NCBI GenBank assembly: GCA_950097015.1
Contig: CATNEN010000007.1
Coordinates: 3,596,001 to 3,660,000 of the forward strand
Direction of reading: 5' to 3'
Length of the DNA stretch: 64,000 bases
Source: Macrostomum hystrix
Lineage: Eukaryota; Platyhelminthes; Macrostomidae
Part shown: in pieces, positions 24,149 through 36,500 of the stretch
Numbering within the stretch: the first letter of the stretch is position 1
Layout of the letters: each line of letters starts with the position of its first letter
Translations under genes and position numbers: made by a program
Notes under the pieces: generated by a model
Database searches by the model: none
The model's input: only the letters and a program-made list of their open reading frames with translations
What the model was told of the DNA's origin: nothing

Positions 24149-25726
24149 ACCAAGTCAGCCAGTAGCCTGGCAAATAGACTGGCACCACTGCTGGAGTCTA
24201 GGGAGTGGTGGGGAATAATTTTTGTGAATGCCACTACTTGAAGTGGTAAAGGCGAATGTTTTAACCGAATGACTATTATCATCAATACACAAATAGACTG
24301 TGGAATATTCGTTTTTTTGCTTTTGTCAAGCAGGTGTGGTGCCAGGGCACTGAGCACTTGCTCTGCACTGTATATAGAATGGATGATTATTTATTGCTGC
24401 GTGACTATATCTGACACAGATTTGATAACTGCTACGTATTAGCCACCCTAATTCTGAGCATCACTTCGTGGTCCAAGCAGGAACTGTCCTGCATCACATG
24501 ACCACTTCGTGGTGGTCCAAGCAGGAACTGTCCTGCATTACATGACCACTTCGTGGTCCAAGCAGAAACTGTCCTGCATCAGATTGACCACTTCGAGGTG
24601 GTCCAAGCAGGAACTGTCCTGCATCACATGACCACTTCGTGGTGGTCCAAGCAGGAACTGTCCTGCATCACATGACCACTTCGAGGTGGTCCAAGCAGGA
24701 ACTGTCCTGCATCACATGACCACTTCGTGGTGGTCCAAGCAGGAACTGTCCTGCATCACATGACCACTTCGAGGTGGTCCAAGCAGGAACTGTCCTGCAT
24801 CACATGACCACTTCGAGGTGGTCCAAGCAGGAACTGTCCTGCATCACATGACTACTTCGTGGTCCAAGCAGGAACTGTCCTGCATCACATGACCACTTCG
24901 AGGTGTTCCAAGCAGGAACTGTCCTGCATCACATGACTACTTCGTGCTGGTCCAAGCAGGAACTGTCCTGCATCACATGACCACTTCGAGGTGGTCCAAG
25001 CAGGAACTGTCCTGCATCACATGACCACTTCGTGGTGGTCCAAGCAGGAACTGTCCTGCATCACATGACCACTTCGTGGTCCAAGCAGGAACTGTCCTTC
25101 ATCACATGACCACTTCGAGGTGTTCCAAGCAGGAACTGTCCTGCATTACATGACCACTTCGTGGTCCAAGCAGAAACTGTCCTGCATCAGATTGACCACT
25201 TCGAGGTGGTCCAAGCAGGAACTGTCCTGCATCACATGACCACTTCGTGGTGGTCCAAGCAGGAACTGTCCTGCATCACATGACCACTTCGAGGTGTTCC
25301 AAGCAGGAACTGTCCTGCATCACATGACCACTTCGTGGTGGTCCAAGCAGGAACTGCCCTGCATCACATGACCACTTCGAGGTGGTCCAAGCAGGAACTG
25401 TCCTGCATCACATGACCACTTCGTGGTCCAAGCAGGAACCATCCGCGACCACGCATTTCTTGAGACCGTGATCCCCTGATCTACTTTTGAAACTCTGAGA
25501 TTTCAATAATCAATTTGCTCTTTGTATCCATGCTTTTCTAATTCCTCAAATTACTCATTACTTATTACTCATCACTCATTTACGCATTTCAATTAAGTTT
25601 CGTTAGTTATCTGCTTTTAATTGACTTTAACATCCTAAGAGCTCAGAAAACAGCGGATAGCCGCAGTACGTCGTACCAAGTGTATTTGAGTGTTTGTATG
25701 CTGAACTTACCATCGTCAAAGAACAT
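21370..25726 (-). CDS. Ankyrin-repeat Ser/Thr protein kinase
   Basis: Predicted cytosolic kinase of 883 residues. Minus-strand exons: 25711-25726 (ATG TTC TTT GAC GAT G), 22469-24197, 21940-22375 and 21370-21840; all phases match. Residues about 26-37 are a Gln run encoded by a CAG microsatellite (24114-24146). About 15 ankyrin repeats span residues 45-560 (for example TALHLAAHQGHESTVATLL, NTPIMIAAG). A Gly run and a Pro-rich linker follow. The kinase domain covers about 612-883: Gly loop GTGGFGKV (624-631), VAVK with Lys645, HRDIKSSN (Asp746), DFG (764-766), and APE in PFFMAPEIL. All catalytic residues are present. The fold looks MAP3K/STE-like; the substrate is unknown. The intron between the last two exons is a GC-AG intron of 99 nt without stops, so an insert-containing isoform is possible. 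Confidence 0.88.
24460..25440. repeat. 41-44-bp minisatellite with two hairpins per unit
   Basis: About 23 copies in intron 1 of the ankyrin kinase gene. Each unit holds two short inverted repeats: gcaggaactgtcctgc, and accacttcgaggtggt or ccacttcgtgg, which closes on a TTCG tetraloop. Unit length varies by 3 bp because one ggt is present or absent (cgtggtcc versus cgtggtggtcc). Confidence 0.9.
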
Positions 25727-26123
25727 TTCGAGACGCAGCGATTTTGATTTGTATCGGATTGAAATACAGCTCACTAAACTCAGAAGTCAGCTCAAAAAGC
25801 GCTAAAAATGGCTTCGAAATTTAAGCCAATTTTGCACTTGTTTCTGCTCGATAAACGAGAAAGTAAAAAAGGCACAACAAATAAATATATTTCTACTTAG
25901 CCAGAAATTTTAGTACCTTGAAACAACCCACGCCGTACGAGCTAGAGTGGAAGGCTGATTGTAGCTCGTACGCAACAGCGCTTTTGCACTTTGGGGTTGG
26001 AGAGTACATAGCCACAGCTGTACGCGCACCGCGTACTCAATTGCAAGTCCAGCCACCTTTAGCAGTGTTTGCAAAAACACAGCCGCTTTGTATCCCTTTG
26101 GCCGCGCATTAAAGTAAGCAAGT

Positions 26124-26157
<34 letters not shown>

Positions 26158-27563
26158 ATGCATAGCCCACTTATTGGGACTCGCGTATGCATAGTGACCC
26201 GTGCTCTTGGGCCGAAATAAGTGTTGGGCCAGGCCCAAGAAGTGCGTCCAACACTGCCAAAAATTTGGAGCTATTAGGAAAAAAAAATATCCACTGAAAC
26301 CGCATTTTTTTTGTCCAAAAGAAAAAATTCATTTTTTTCATTTGCAATTGAAGATTTTTTATTAATCTAATAATAATTGCTGGCCCAATAATGTGAAAAC
26401 TGATGCAAACAAACGTAACTGACCCAATAGTGTTGTTCGGACAAAATGCGAATTATGTGCTCTAGCATTTTTGAATCGAATTTTCAAAGCCGCTACTGAT
26501 AGTAGTATTTTCGAATTCGTTTTAGGCGGCTCGCTTTTAAAACTCGCGTTCAATGAGACTGACTCCCCTCTGTATTTCTAATGCACAGTGGCTGTGTGAC
26601 TAGGAAGTAATGAATGTTACGTTGATTGTGAAACTGTACTTCTGTCCATAAAAATCCCCGACTGCAACTGAATGTGCAGGTATAGCCTTTTAGTTATTTA
26701 CAATTTATAACGCTAGTTACAGGATGGAGGGTGGGAGCTTTGTTTGACGACAGAATGCAAAATCTAGAATATTCATGCGTTCATATTAGAGATTTTAACA
26801 CAGTTAAAATTATTGTATTATTCGTAGTGCAATGCAAAAGAGCTATGCGCTTTTAAAGATTTAGTATTTTAGCATTGTCGCATTAGACATTACTAAATTC
26901 CCAAATATTTATCTACCAATTTAAAAGAACTTTTAACTAAGATTCAAATTCACTTATGGAGTCCAGAAGCTGACTAAACAGAACAGTGAGAACTCATACT
27001 CCTAAAATGAAAACATTTTTGCTCAATGAATCAAAGGCATCGATTCTACAAGAATCAAATTCCAGATGACAAGTTGTGGCACTATGTATTGCCTATATTT
27101 TACTAGCGCGCAGCTCTTAAAGGCTGTCTTCAAAATGCCATCAGTTTATCACACATGCAGACTTATGCCTATGGATCATTTAAAAGGGCCTCGTGTTCTG
27201 GGGTTGTTGTTGTTGACCTGAAAGTGTTGGGACAGCCTATTGGGGGGCTCTTGCTCTATCCACTGAATTAATCGATAACGCCCCATCTACATTTAATTGG
27301 ACGCCTTGTTTCACACCCTGTACAATTTCACAAACCCCTAAAATCTTTTACCCGTCTGAACCAGTAAGAAATGAACGACATACAAGCCCTACTAAGCCAA
27401 AGAGGGTGGACCCCTGTTCTGTCTTTATTAGCATAAAAAAACTAGTGAAAAGCTTTTTAAGTGACTGCTTCGATCCTTAGTATTTTAAGTGACTGCTTCG
27501 ATCCTTAGTATTTTAAGTGACTGCTTCGATCCTTAGTATTTTAAGTGACTGCTTGTCGCCACA
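25727..27563. other. Divergent intergenic region
   Basis: Separates the minus-strand kinase gene from the plus-strand recombinase-like gene, so it should hold both promoters. It contains a (TG)n run at about 26125-26154. A 28-bp tandem repeat lies just before the downstream start codon. No convincing open frame is seen. Confidence 0.5.
27453..27554. repeat. 28-bp tandem repeat abutting a start codon
   Basis: Three full copies and one partial of a 28-bp unit starting gtgactgcttcgatccttag at 27461, 27489, 27517 and 27545. The last copy is cut off 10 bases in and leads straight into gtcgccacaATG of the recombinase-like gene, so the array forms its presumed 5' UTR or core promoter. Confidence 0.85.
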
Positions 27564-30500
27564 ATGAGGCGACAAGCGAACAAGAAGGGAAGAAAGAAAA
27601 AGAAAGACTCTTCAGAATCAGAATACCATCCGAACTTTCGCGTGGAAGTAAGGTTCGACAAGAGGCACCCATCTTATGGCCAAACGAATGTTGTATATTT
27701 GAAAGACTTGACATACTCGGGCAAGCTGTGCCATGGCACCAGAGTCTCAATGGCTTGGAAAGCGAAGGAGTGGTTCGGTACCGTCACAAATATGTAAGTA
27801 GCAAATTACTTTCCAACATTTGTCTTTCTTTGTTCGCTTAACATTTTGAGACCACTAGCCAAAAGCAATTTTGATTTTCGGAACACTGCTTTGCAGATAT
27901 GTCGACGTTGATCCGCTTCCAGCTGGTGCAGTTACCTCGGGACTTCGCACTACACTAACAGGTAGGCGGCGAATAAACTTCTGGAATTCACTGAATCAAA
28001 AAGCCTATAGCGTATAGATATATTTCACCTAAAAGAGATGCAATATGCTTTATGCAGTTTAGGGAATATGAACGTACTCGAACTTAAATTTGATTTCGTG
28101 AAATTTACGGAATATAAAACGCGCCTTTATAAAGAGCATCAAGAACTGTACATTTCGATGCAATCCCAATCTACGATCATTACAGCTGAAGAACTTAGTC
28201 AAGGCAAAACTCCCGGCGATTGCTTTGAGGACTATTATATTGGTAAGTAATAAAAGCATTGTCACCAAAATTAAGAAAAAACCCGATTCGATTCGATATT
28301 AAAAAACTCACACGTTACAGAAAAGGAGAAGGAGTACATAAATAAACAACTCAGCGAAAAATCCAGTCAGTCCAAGAGAGAAAACTACGCTGATTCTGAG
28401 AGACAAGTCAGCTGCCTTGATTCGCTTCCTCCTGCAGCTTCACACACTGCCAAACTGGACGATCTCAGCAGCGCCTCCAATCGATCCGCTGATTATGAGA
28501 GACAAGTCAGCTGCCTTGATTCGCTTCCTCCTGCAGCTTCACACACTGCCAAACTGGACGATCTCAGCAGCGCCTCCAATCGATCCGCTGATTATGAGAG
28601 ACAAGTCAGCTGCCTTGATTCGCTTCCTCCTGCAGCTTCACACACTGCCAAACTGGACGATGTTAGCAGCGCCTCCGATCGACCTGGTGAGTCCCGCTTG
28701 ACAATGCCATATGAATAAGAGCTAAAACAGACCAATTTTAGCATTGAAATATTAAAAACGCATTTCCTGGAACACTGCTGAAAGACACTAAACAGTCGGC
28801 ATTTTTCAGCTTAGAAGACAGGGCATTGTTGGGACATGCAGTTCAAAGTGTGTTCTGATAAAACAGGGCATTTTTAGGACATGCAGAACAAAGTGTGTCG
28901 CGATAAAACAGGGCATTGTTGGGACATGCAGATCAAAGTGTGTTTCGATTCAACAGGGCATTGTTGGGACACAAGAGATTATGTAAAGTGCATGCAGGAG
29001 ATAAAAGTGTTCAATGTTTTCTCCCTTGTGTGCAGATTCGGTTGCTAAGGAAAAGAAGAAGCGAGGCAGCAGCGGCAACGGCCCTTCGGCTCCAAAGTCT
29101 GTCAAATTTGACGATGTCAGCGGCGCCTCAAATCGATCCGCTAATTCTGAGAGCGGAAGCGTCGGTGTCGATTCGCTTCCTTCTGCAGCTTCACAGACTG
29201 CCAAACTGGACGATCTCAGCAGCGCCTCCAATCGATCCTCTGATTCTGAGAGACAAGTCAGCTGCATTGATTCGTTTCCTCCTGCAGCTTCACACACTGC
29301 CAAACTGGACGATCTCAGCAGCGCCTCCAATCGATCCGCTGATTATGAGAGACAAGTCAGCTGCCTTGATTCGCTTCCTCCTGCAGCTTCACACACTGCC
29401 AAACTGGACGATCTCAGCAGCGCCTCCAATCGATCCGCTGATTATGAGAGACAAGTCAGCTGCCTTGATTCGCTTCCTCCTGCAGCTTCACACACTGCCA
29501 AACTGGACGATGTTAGCAGCGCCTCCGATCGACCTGGTGAGTCCCGCTTGACAATGCCATATGAATAAGAGCTAAAACAGACCAATTTTAGCATTGAAAT
29601 ATTAAAAACGCATTTCCTGGAACACTGCTGAAAGACACTAAACAGTCGGCATTTTTCAGCTTAGAAGACAGGGCATTGTTGGGACATGCAGTTCAAAGTG
29701 TGTTCTGATAAAACAGGGCATTTTTAGGACATGCAGAACAAAGCGTGTCGCGATAAAACAGGGCATTGTTGGGACATGCAGATCAAAGTGTGTTTCGATT
29801 CAACAGGGCATTGTTGGGACACAAGAGATTATGTAAAGTGCATGCAGGAGATAAAAGTGTTCAATGTTTTCTCCCTTGTGTGCAGATTCGGTTGCTAAGG
29901 AAAAGAAGAAGCGAGGCAGCAGCGGCAACGGCCCTTCGGCTCCAAAGTCTGTCAAATTTGACGATGTCAGCGGCGCCTCAAATCGATCCGCTAATTCTGA
30001 GAGCGGAAGCGTCGGTGTCGATTCGCTTCCTTCTGCAGCTTCACAGACTGCCAAACTGGACGATCTCAGCAGCGCCTCCAATCGATCCGCTGATTCTGAG
30101 AGACAAGTCAGCTGCATTGATTCGTTTCCTCCTGCAGCTTCACACACTGCCAAACTGGACGATCTCAGCAGCGCCTCCAATCGATCCGCTGATTATGAGA
30201 GACAAGTCAGCTGCCTTGATTCGCTTCCTCCTGCAGCTTCACACACTGCCAAACTGGACGATCTCAGCAGCGCCTCCAATCGATCCGCTGATTATGAGAG
30301 ACAAGTCAGCTGCCTTGATTCGCTTCCTCCTGCAGCTTCACACACTGCCAAACTGGACGATCTCAGCAGCGCCTCCAATCGATCCTCTGATTCTGAGAGA
30401 CAAGTCAGCTGCCTTGATTCGCTTCCTCCTGCAGCTTCACACACTGCCAAACTGGACGATGTTAGCAGCGCCTCCGATCGACCTGGTGAGTCCCGCTTGA

Positions 30501-33500
30501 CAATGCCATATGAATAAGAGCTAAAACAGACCAATTTCAGCATTGAAATATTAAAAACGCATTTCCTGGAACACTGCTGAAAGACACTAAACAGTCGGCA
30601 TTTTTCAGCTTAGAAGACAGGGCATTGTTGGGACATGCAGTTCAAAGTGTGTTCTGATAAAACAGGGCATTTTTAGGACATGCAGAACAAAGTGTCGCGA
30701 TAAAACAGGGCATTGTTGGGACATGCAGATCAAAGTGTGTTTCGATTCAACAGGGCATTGTTGGGACACAAGAGATTATGTAAAGTGCATGCAGGAGATA
30801 AAAGTGTTCAATGTTTTCTCCCTTGTGTGCAGATTCGGTTGCTAAGGAAAAGAAGAAGCGAGGCAGCAGCGGCAACGGCCCTTCGGCTCCAAAGTCTGTC
30901 AAATTTGACGATGTCAGCGGCGCCTCAAATCGATCCGCTAATTCTGAGAGCGGAAGCGTCGGTGTCGATTCGCTTCCTTCTGCAGCTTCACAGACTGCCA
31001 AACTGGACGATCTCAGCAGCGCCTCCAATCGATCCGCTGATTCTGAGAGACAAGTCAGCTGCATTGATTCGTTTCCTCCTGCAGCTTCACACGCTGCCAA
31101 ACTGGACGATCTCAGCAGCGCCTCCAATCGATCCGCTGATTATGAGAGACAAGTCAGCTGCCTTGATTCGCTTCCTCCTGCAGCTTCACACACTGCCAAA
31201 CTGGACGATGTTAGCAGCGCCTCCGATCGACCTGGTGAGTCCCGCTTGACAATGCCATATGAATAAGAGCTAAAACAGACCAATTTTAGCATTGAAATAT
31301 TAAAAACGCATTTCCTGGAACACTGCTGAAAGACACTAAACAGTCGGCATTTTTCAGCTTAGAAGACAGGGCATTGTTGGGACATGCAGTTCAAAGTGTG
31401 TTCTGATAAAACAGGGCATTTTTAGGACATGCAGAACAAAGCGTGTCGCGATAAAACAGGGCATTGTTGGGACATGCAGATCAAAGTGTGTTTCGATTCA
31501 ACAGGGCATTGTTGGGACACAAGAGATTATGTAAAGTGCATGCAGGAGATAAAAGTGTTCAATGTTTTCTCCCTTGTGTGCAGATTCGGTTGCTAAGGAA
31601 AAGAAGAAGCGAGGCAGCAGCGGCAACGGCCCTTCGGCTCCAAAGTCTGTCAAATTTGACGATGTCAGCGGCGCCTCAAATCGATCCGCTAATTCTGAGA
31701 GCGGAAGCGTCGGTGTCGATTCGCTTCCTTCTGCAGCTTCACAGACTGCCAAACTGGACGATCTCAGCAGCGCCTCCAATCGATCCGCTGATTCTGAGAG
31801 ACAAGTCAGCTGCATTGATTCGTTTCCTCCTGCAGCTTCACACACTGCCAAACTGGACGATCTCAGCAGCGCCTCCAATCGATCCGCTGATTATGAGAGA
31901 CAAGTCAGCTGCCTTGATTCGCTTCCTCCTGCAGCTTCACACACTGCCAAACTGGACGATCTCAGCAGCGCCTCCAATCGATCCGCTGATTATGAGAGAC
32001 AAGTCAGCTGCCTTGATTCGCTTCCTCCTGCAGCTTCACACACTGCCAAACTGGACGATCTCAGCAGCGCCTCCAATCGATCCTCTGATTCTGAGAGACA
32101 AGTCAGCTGCCTTGATTCGCTTCCTCCTGCAGCTTCACACACTGCCAAACTGGACGATGTTAGCAGCGCCTCCGATCGACCTGGTGAGTCCCGCTTGACA
32201 ATGCCATATGAATAAGAGCTAAAACAGACCAATTTCAGCATTGAAATATTAAAAACGCATTTCCTGGAACACTGCTGAAAGACACTAAACAGTCGGCATT
32301 TTTCAGCTTAGAAGACAGGGCATTGTTGGGACATGCAGTTCAAAGTGTGTTCTGATAAAACAGGGCATTTTTAGGACATGCAGAACAAAGTGTCGCGATA
32401 AAACAGGGCATTGTTGGGACATGCAGATCAAAGTGTGTTTCGATTCAACAGGGCATTGTTGGGACACAAGAGATTATGTAAAGTGCATGCAGGAGATAAA
32501 AGTGTTCAATGTTTTCTCCCTTGTGTGCAGATTCGGTTGCTAAGGAAAAGAAGAAGCGAGGCAGCAGCGGCAACGGCCCTTCGGCTCCAAAGTCTGTCAA
32601 ATTTGACGATGTCAGCGGCGCCTCAAATCGATCCGCTAATTCTGAGAGCGGAAGCGTCGGTGTCGATTCGCTTCCTTCTGCAGCTTCACAGACTGCCAAA
32701 CTGGACGATCTCAGCAGCGCGTCCAATCGATCCGCTGATTCTGAGAGACAAGTCAGCTGCATTGATTCGTTTCCTCCTGCAGCTTCACACACTGCCAAAC
32801 TGGACGATGTTAGCAGCGCCTCCGATCGACCTGGTGAGTCCCGCTTGACAATGCCATATGAATAAGAGCTAAAACAGACCAATTTTAGCATTGAAATATT
32901 AAAAACGCATTTCCTGGAACACTGCTGAAAGACACTAAACAGTCGGCATTTTTCAGCTTAGAAGACAGGGCATTGTTGGGACATGCAGTTCAAAGTGTGT
33001 TCTGATAAAACAGGGCATTTTTAGGACATGCAGAACAAAGTGTGTCGCGATAAAACAGGGCATTGTTGGGACATGCAGATCAAAGTGTGTTTCGATTCAA
33101 CAGGGCATTGTTGGGACACAAGAGATTATGTAAAGTGCATGCAGGAGATAAAAGTGTTCAATGTTTTCTCCCTTGTGTGCAGATTCGGTTGCTAAGGAAA
33201 AGAAGAAGCGAGGCAGCAGCGGCAACGGCCCTTCGGCTCCAAAGTCTGTCAAATTTGACGATGTCAGCGGCGCCTCAAATCGATCCGCTAATTCTGAGAG
33301 CGGAAGCGTCGGTGTCGATTCGCTTCCTTCTGCAGCTTCACAGACTGCCAAACTGGACGATCTCAGCAGCGCCTCCAATCGATCCGCTGATTCTGAGAGA
33401 CAAGTCAGCTGCATTGATTCGTTTCCTCCTGCAGCTTCACACACTGCCAAACTGGACGATCTCAGCAGCGCCTCCAATCGATCCGCTGATTCTGAGAGAC

Positions 33501-36500
33501 AAGTCAGCTGCCTTGATTCGCTTCCTCCTGCAGCTTCACACACTGCCAAACTGGACGATGTTAGCAGCGCCTCCGATCGACCTGGTGAGTCCCGCTTGAC
33601 AATGCCATATGAATAAGAGCTAAAACAGACCTATTTCAGAGTTGAAATATTAAAAACGCATTTCCTGGAACACTGCTGAAAGACACTAAACAGTCGACAT
33701 TTTTCAGCTTAGAAGACAGGGCATTGTTGGGACATGCAGTTCAAAGTGTGTTTTGATTAAACAGGGCATTGTTGGGACATGCAGATCAAAGTGTGTTTCG
33801 ATTAAACAGGGCATTGTTGGGACATGCAGATCAAAGTGTGTTCCGATTCAACAGGGCATTGTTGGGACACAAGAGATTATGTAAAGTGCATGCAGGAGTT
33901 AAGAGTGTTCAATGTTTTCTCCTTTGTGTGCAGATTCGGTTGCTAAGAAAAAAAAGAAGCGAGGCAGCAGCGGCAACGGCCCTTTGGCTCCAAAGTCTGT
34001 CAAATTTGACGATGTCAGCAGCGCCTCTGATCGATCACCTGAGTTCAGGGGCAACGTCGGGACAGGCGTGATGTTTGAGAAGTTGTCTTTTGTTGGCCAT
34101 TCTCAATGTTCTATTGAGGCTGACGCATTTTTGGGCGTGGCAGATGATGCTGCAACGTTTGCTCTTCTTGAACCAGTTACTGCAACGTTTACTCGAAGTG
34201 GATTGTCTTTTGCTGCTGGTTGCGGTGACCCGTATGCTTTGTCACCGTGTGACTCAGCCCAAGGCCTGGTGGATTCTGACTGTAATCTGGTTAATTGTGA
34301 ACTAACCGAAGTTCCTGTCGAACATGTTTTACGTGATTTTAGCGATCTATCAATGCCATCTCAGCTTGTGAACTATGTTAGTACCGAAGAAGTAAAACAT
34401 CATGAAAGTAGTCTTCATTCTCATCACGGTGATATGTTTGGCCCTCAGACGACACATGAAGTTTTACCTGAAGGCGGCTCAACTGTAAGACAAATCGAAG
34501 AGAACTCTGAATCTGTAGACTTTGATTTGCCGTGTAAAGCAGAAAAATGTCAACCTAAAGGCAGTGTAGTTTTGCAGAAGTTTGTTTCCTCGATTACCAA
34601 GATCCACCACTGCAAGTATTGTGGCAAAATGTTGACAAAAATCTCGAGACATTATAAAACTTCTCACAAGAAGGAATCTGATGTTATGCGCATACTTAAG
34701 ATGCACAACAAGTCACGCCGAAAGAGGGCGTTTAAAGCTTTAGAAATTGAAGGCGACTTCGTTCATAATAGAATAGTGTTAGCAAAGCAAGAGGGAGAAC
34801 TGATAATTGCTAGGCGGCAAAAGGACGATGAAAACAGTCCGGATGACTTTTTGCCTTGTCATACGTGTTTTCAATTCATAAAAAAAGATCTTCTTTACCG
34901 ACACAAGAATACTTGCTCAGGAAGCCTGCACGATATTCTTGAGGAAGACAGCAATGACAATGAAAGTGAGGATTCAATAGACTCTGCGAAGTCAATGCAG
35001 GAAAAAGAAAACCGAAGTGTATCGACCAAATACTGCCAGCAGCTGTCACGCCTTCTATTGTCAAATCCGGCAGCGGGATCGAATCTCTTAGATCCTGAGT
35101 CAGAACTCTACAAGACCGTGCTGTCGAAGCTTGCTGCTGACGAGGTTTTTGATGTTATTTGTACGGAGGATCTTATTCTTCGTCTCGGAGAGCGGTATAG
35201 ATCAAAGCAGAAGAAGCTTAATCGGCAGCATGTTTCAAGCGTTATCAGAGATGCTGCACGCATCTTAATCGAGCTTCGGAAAATTCACGGAAATCATAGC
35301 TTGAAGCATTTCTTACAGCCACACTTTTTCGACGACTGGATCGACATAATAAGAAAATTATCTAAAGATGCACCATCATTTGCACTTCGAGCAGGAAATT
35401 TTATTCCTCATCTATGCAACATAGTGATTGGAGACGCCATCCGTAAAGGGGATGATAGTTTAAAAAAGTCAACGTCCGATTTCCTTACGTTGAAAACCAC
35501 GGAGTACCATCCACTTGTCACCGCTAAATGCTTGAAAGAACTAAACGATAAAGCATCACGTCCACAGGACTCAGTGCCTCTGACGGAGGACATCGTCGCC
35601 GTCTCTACTTTTATTAAATCCGCAATCGCTAGAACAATTGAGGAGGCAGAAGATGCGCTAAAATGTAGTAAATCGCCAATGCCTCGTTTGTATCGCGAGC
35701 TTGTTTACTTGGTAATGACAAAACTAGCATTTTACAACCGACGTCGCTCAAGCGAGATTTCTGAATTGGATTTTGATCTTCTAAAGTCCATGCATCAATC
35801 CCACACGCATGAGGATTTGCATAAGTACATGTCACCGCTAGAGCAGAAACTGGCTAGCAGATTAAAAATTGTCAACATAGCAGGGAAGAAAGGCCGCTCC
35901 GTCCCAATACTAATTGAACAGCTTTGCTGGAATGGAATCCTTTGCATTGAAAAGTGCAGAAAACAGGCCGGAGTTAAGGACAACAACAACTTCGTATTCG
36001 CCATTCCGGGCTACGATGAGTCTGTATACCGCTGTTCAGTTGCGATCGACCAAGTTGTACGCCTCGGTAACTTGGAGTTGAAGAGACCGGAATTACTACG
36101 ATCAAGATATTTGAGACGCCACTGCGCTACTGTTTCACAACTGCTTGATTTGACGTCAGCAGAACTAGACTGGCTTGCACGGCACCTTGGACATGACATA
36201 ACAGTTCACAGGCAGTACTACAGAATGCACCAAAACACACTTGAGTTGACCAAAGTTTCACGAATTCTGGAAATTATGGACAGCGGAAAACTTGGTCACT
36301 TTAAGGGCCGAAAACTCGAGGACATTACTTTAGAAGAAATGGACAGTGTGCTACCCATCGGAGCCGACGAAATCGACGTAGAAGCCTCTGCGTCCGCTGA
36401 ACAAAGTAAGCAGCCGAAGCGAAGCAGCAGCAACGATTATTCAAACGATTGCTCGCCTTTAACGGTTGCTAAAGTCAGTCCAAGTCAGTCCAAGAGAGTT

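Noticed and set aside
30700..30836. Zinc-finger-like reading at intron 3' ends (HKRLCKVHAGDKSVQCFLPC)
   Set aside because: It resembles a C2H2 linker, but it is out of frame with the exon it runs into and lies on the intron side of a strong acceptor. Probably coincidence.
28916..33599. Other-frame and antisense ORFs in the exon array (RFLLQLHTLPNWTI, LRSSSLAVCEAAG)
   Set aside because: The 99-nt period keeps all frames open. Only the frame DSVAKEKKK...LDDLSSASNR joins in phase across every intron.
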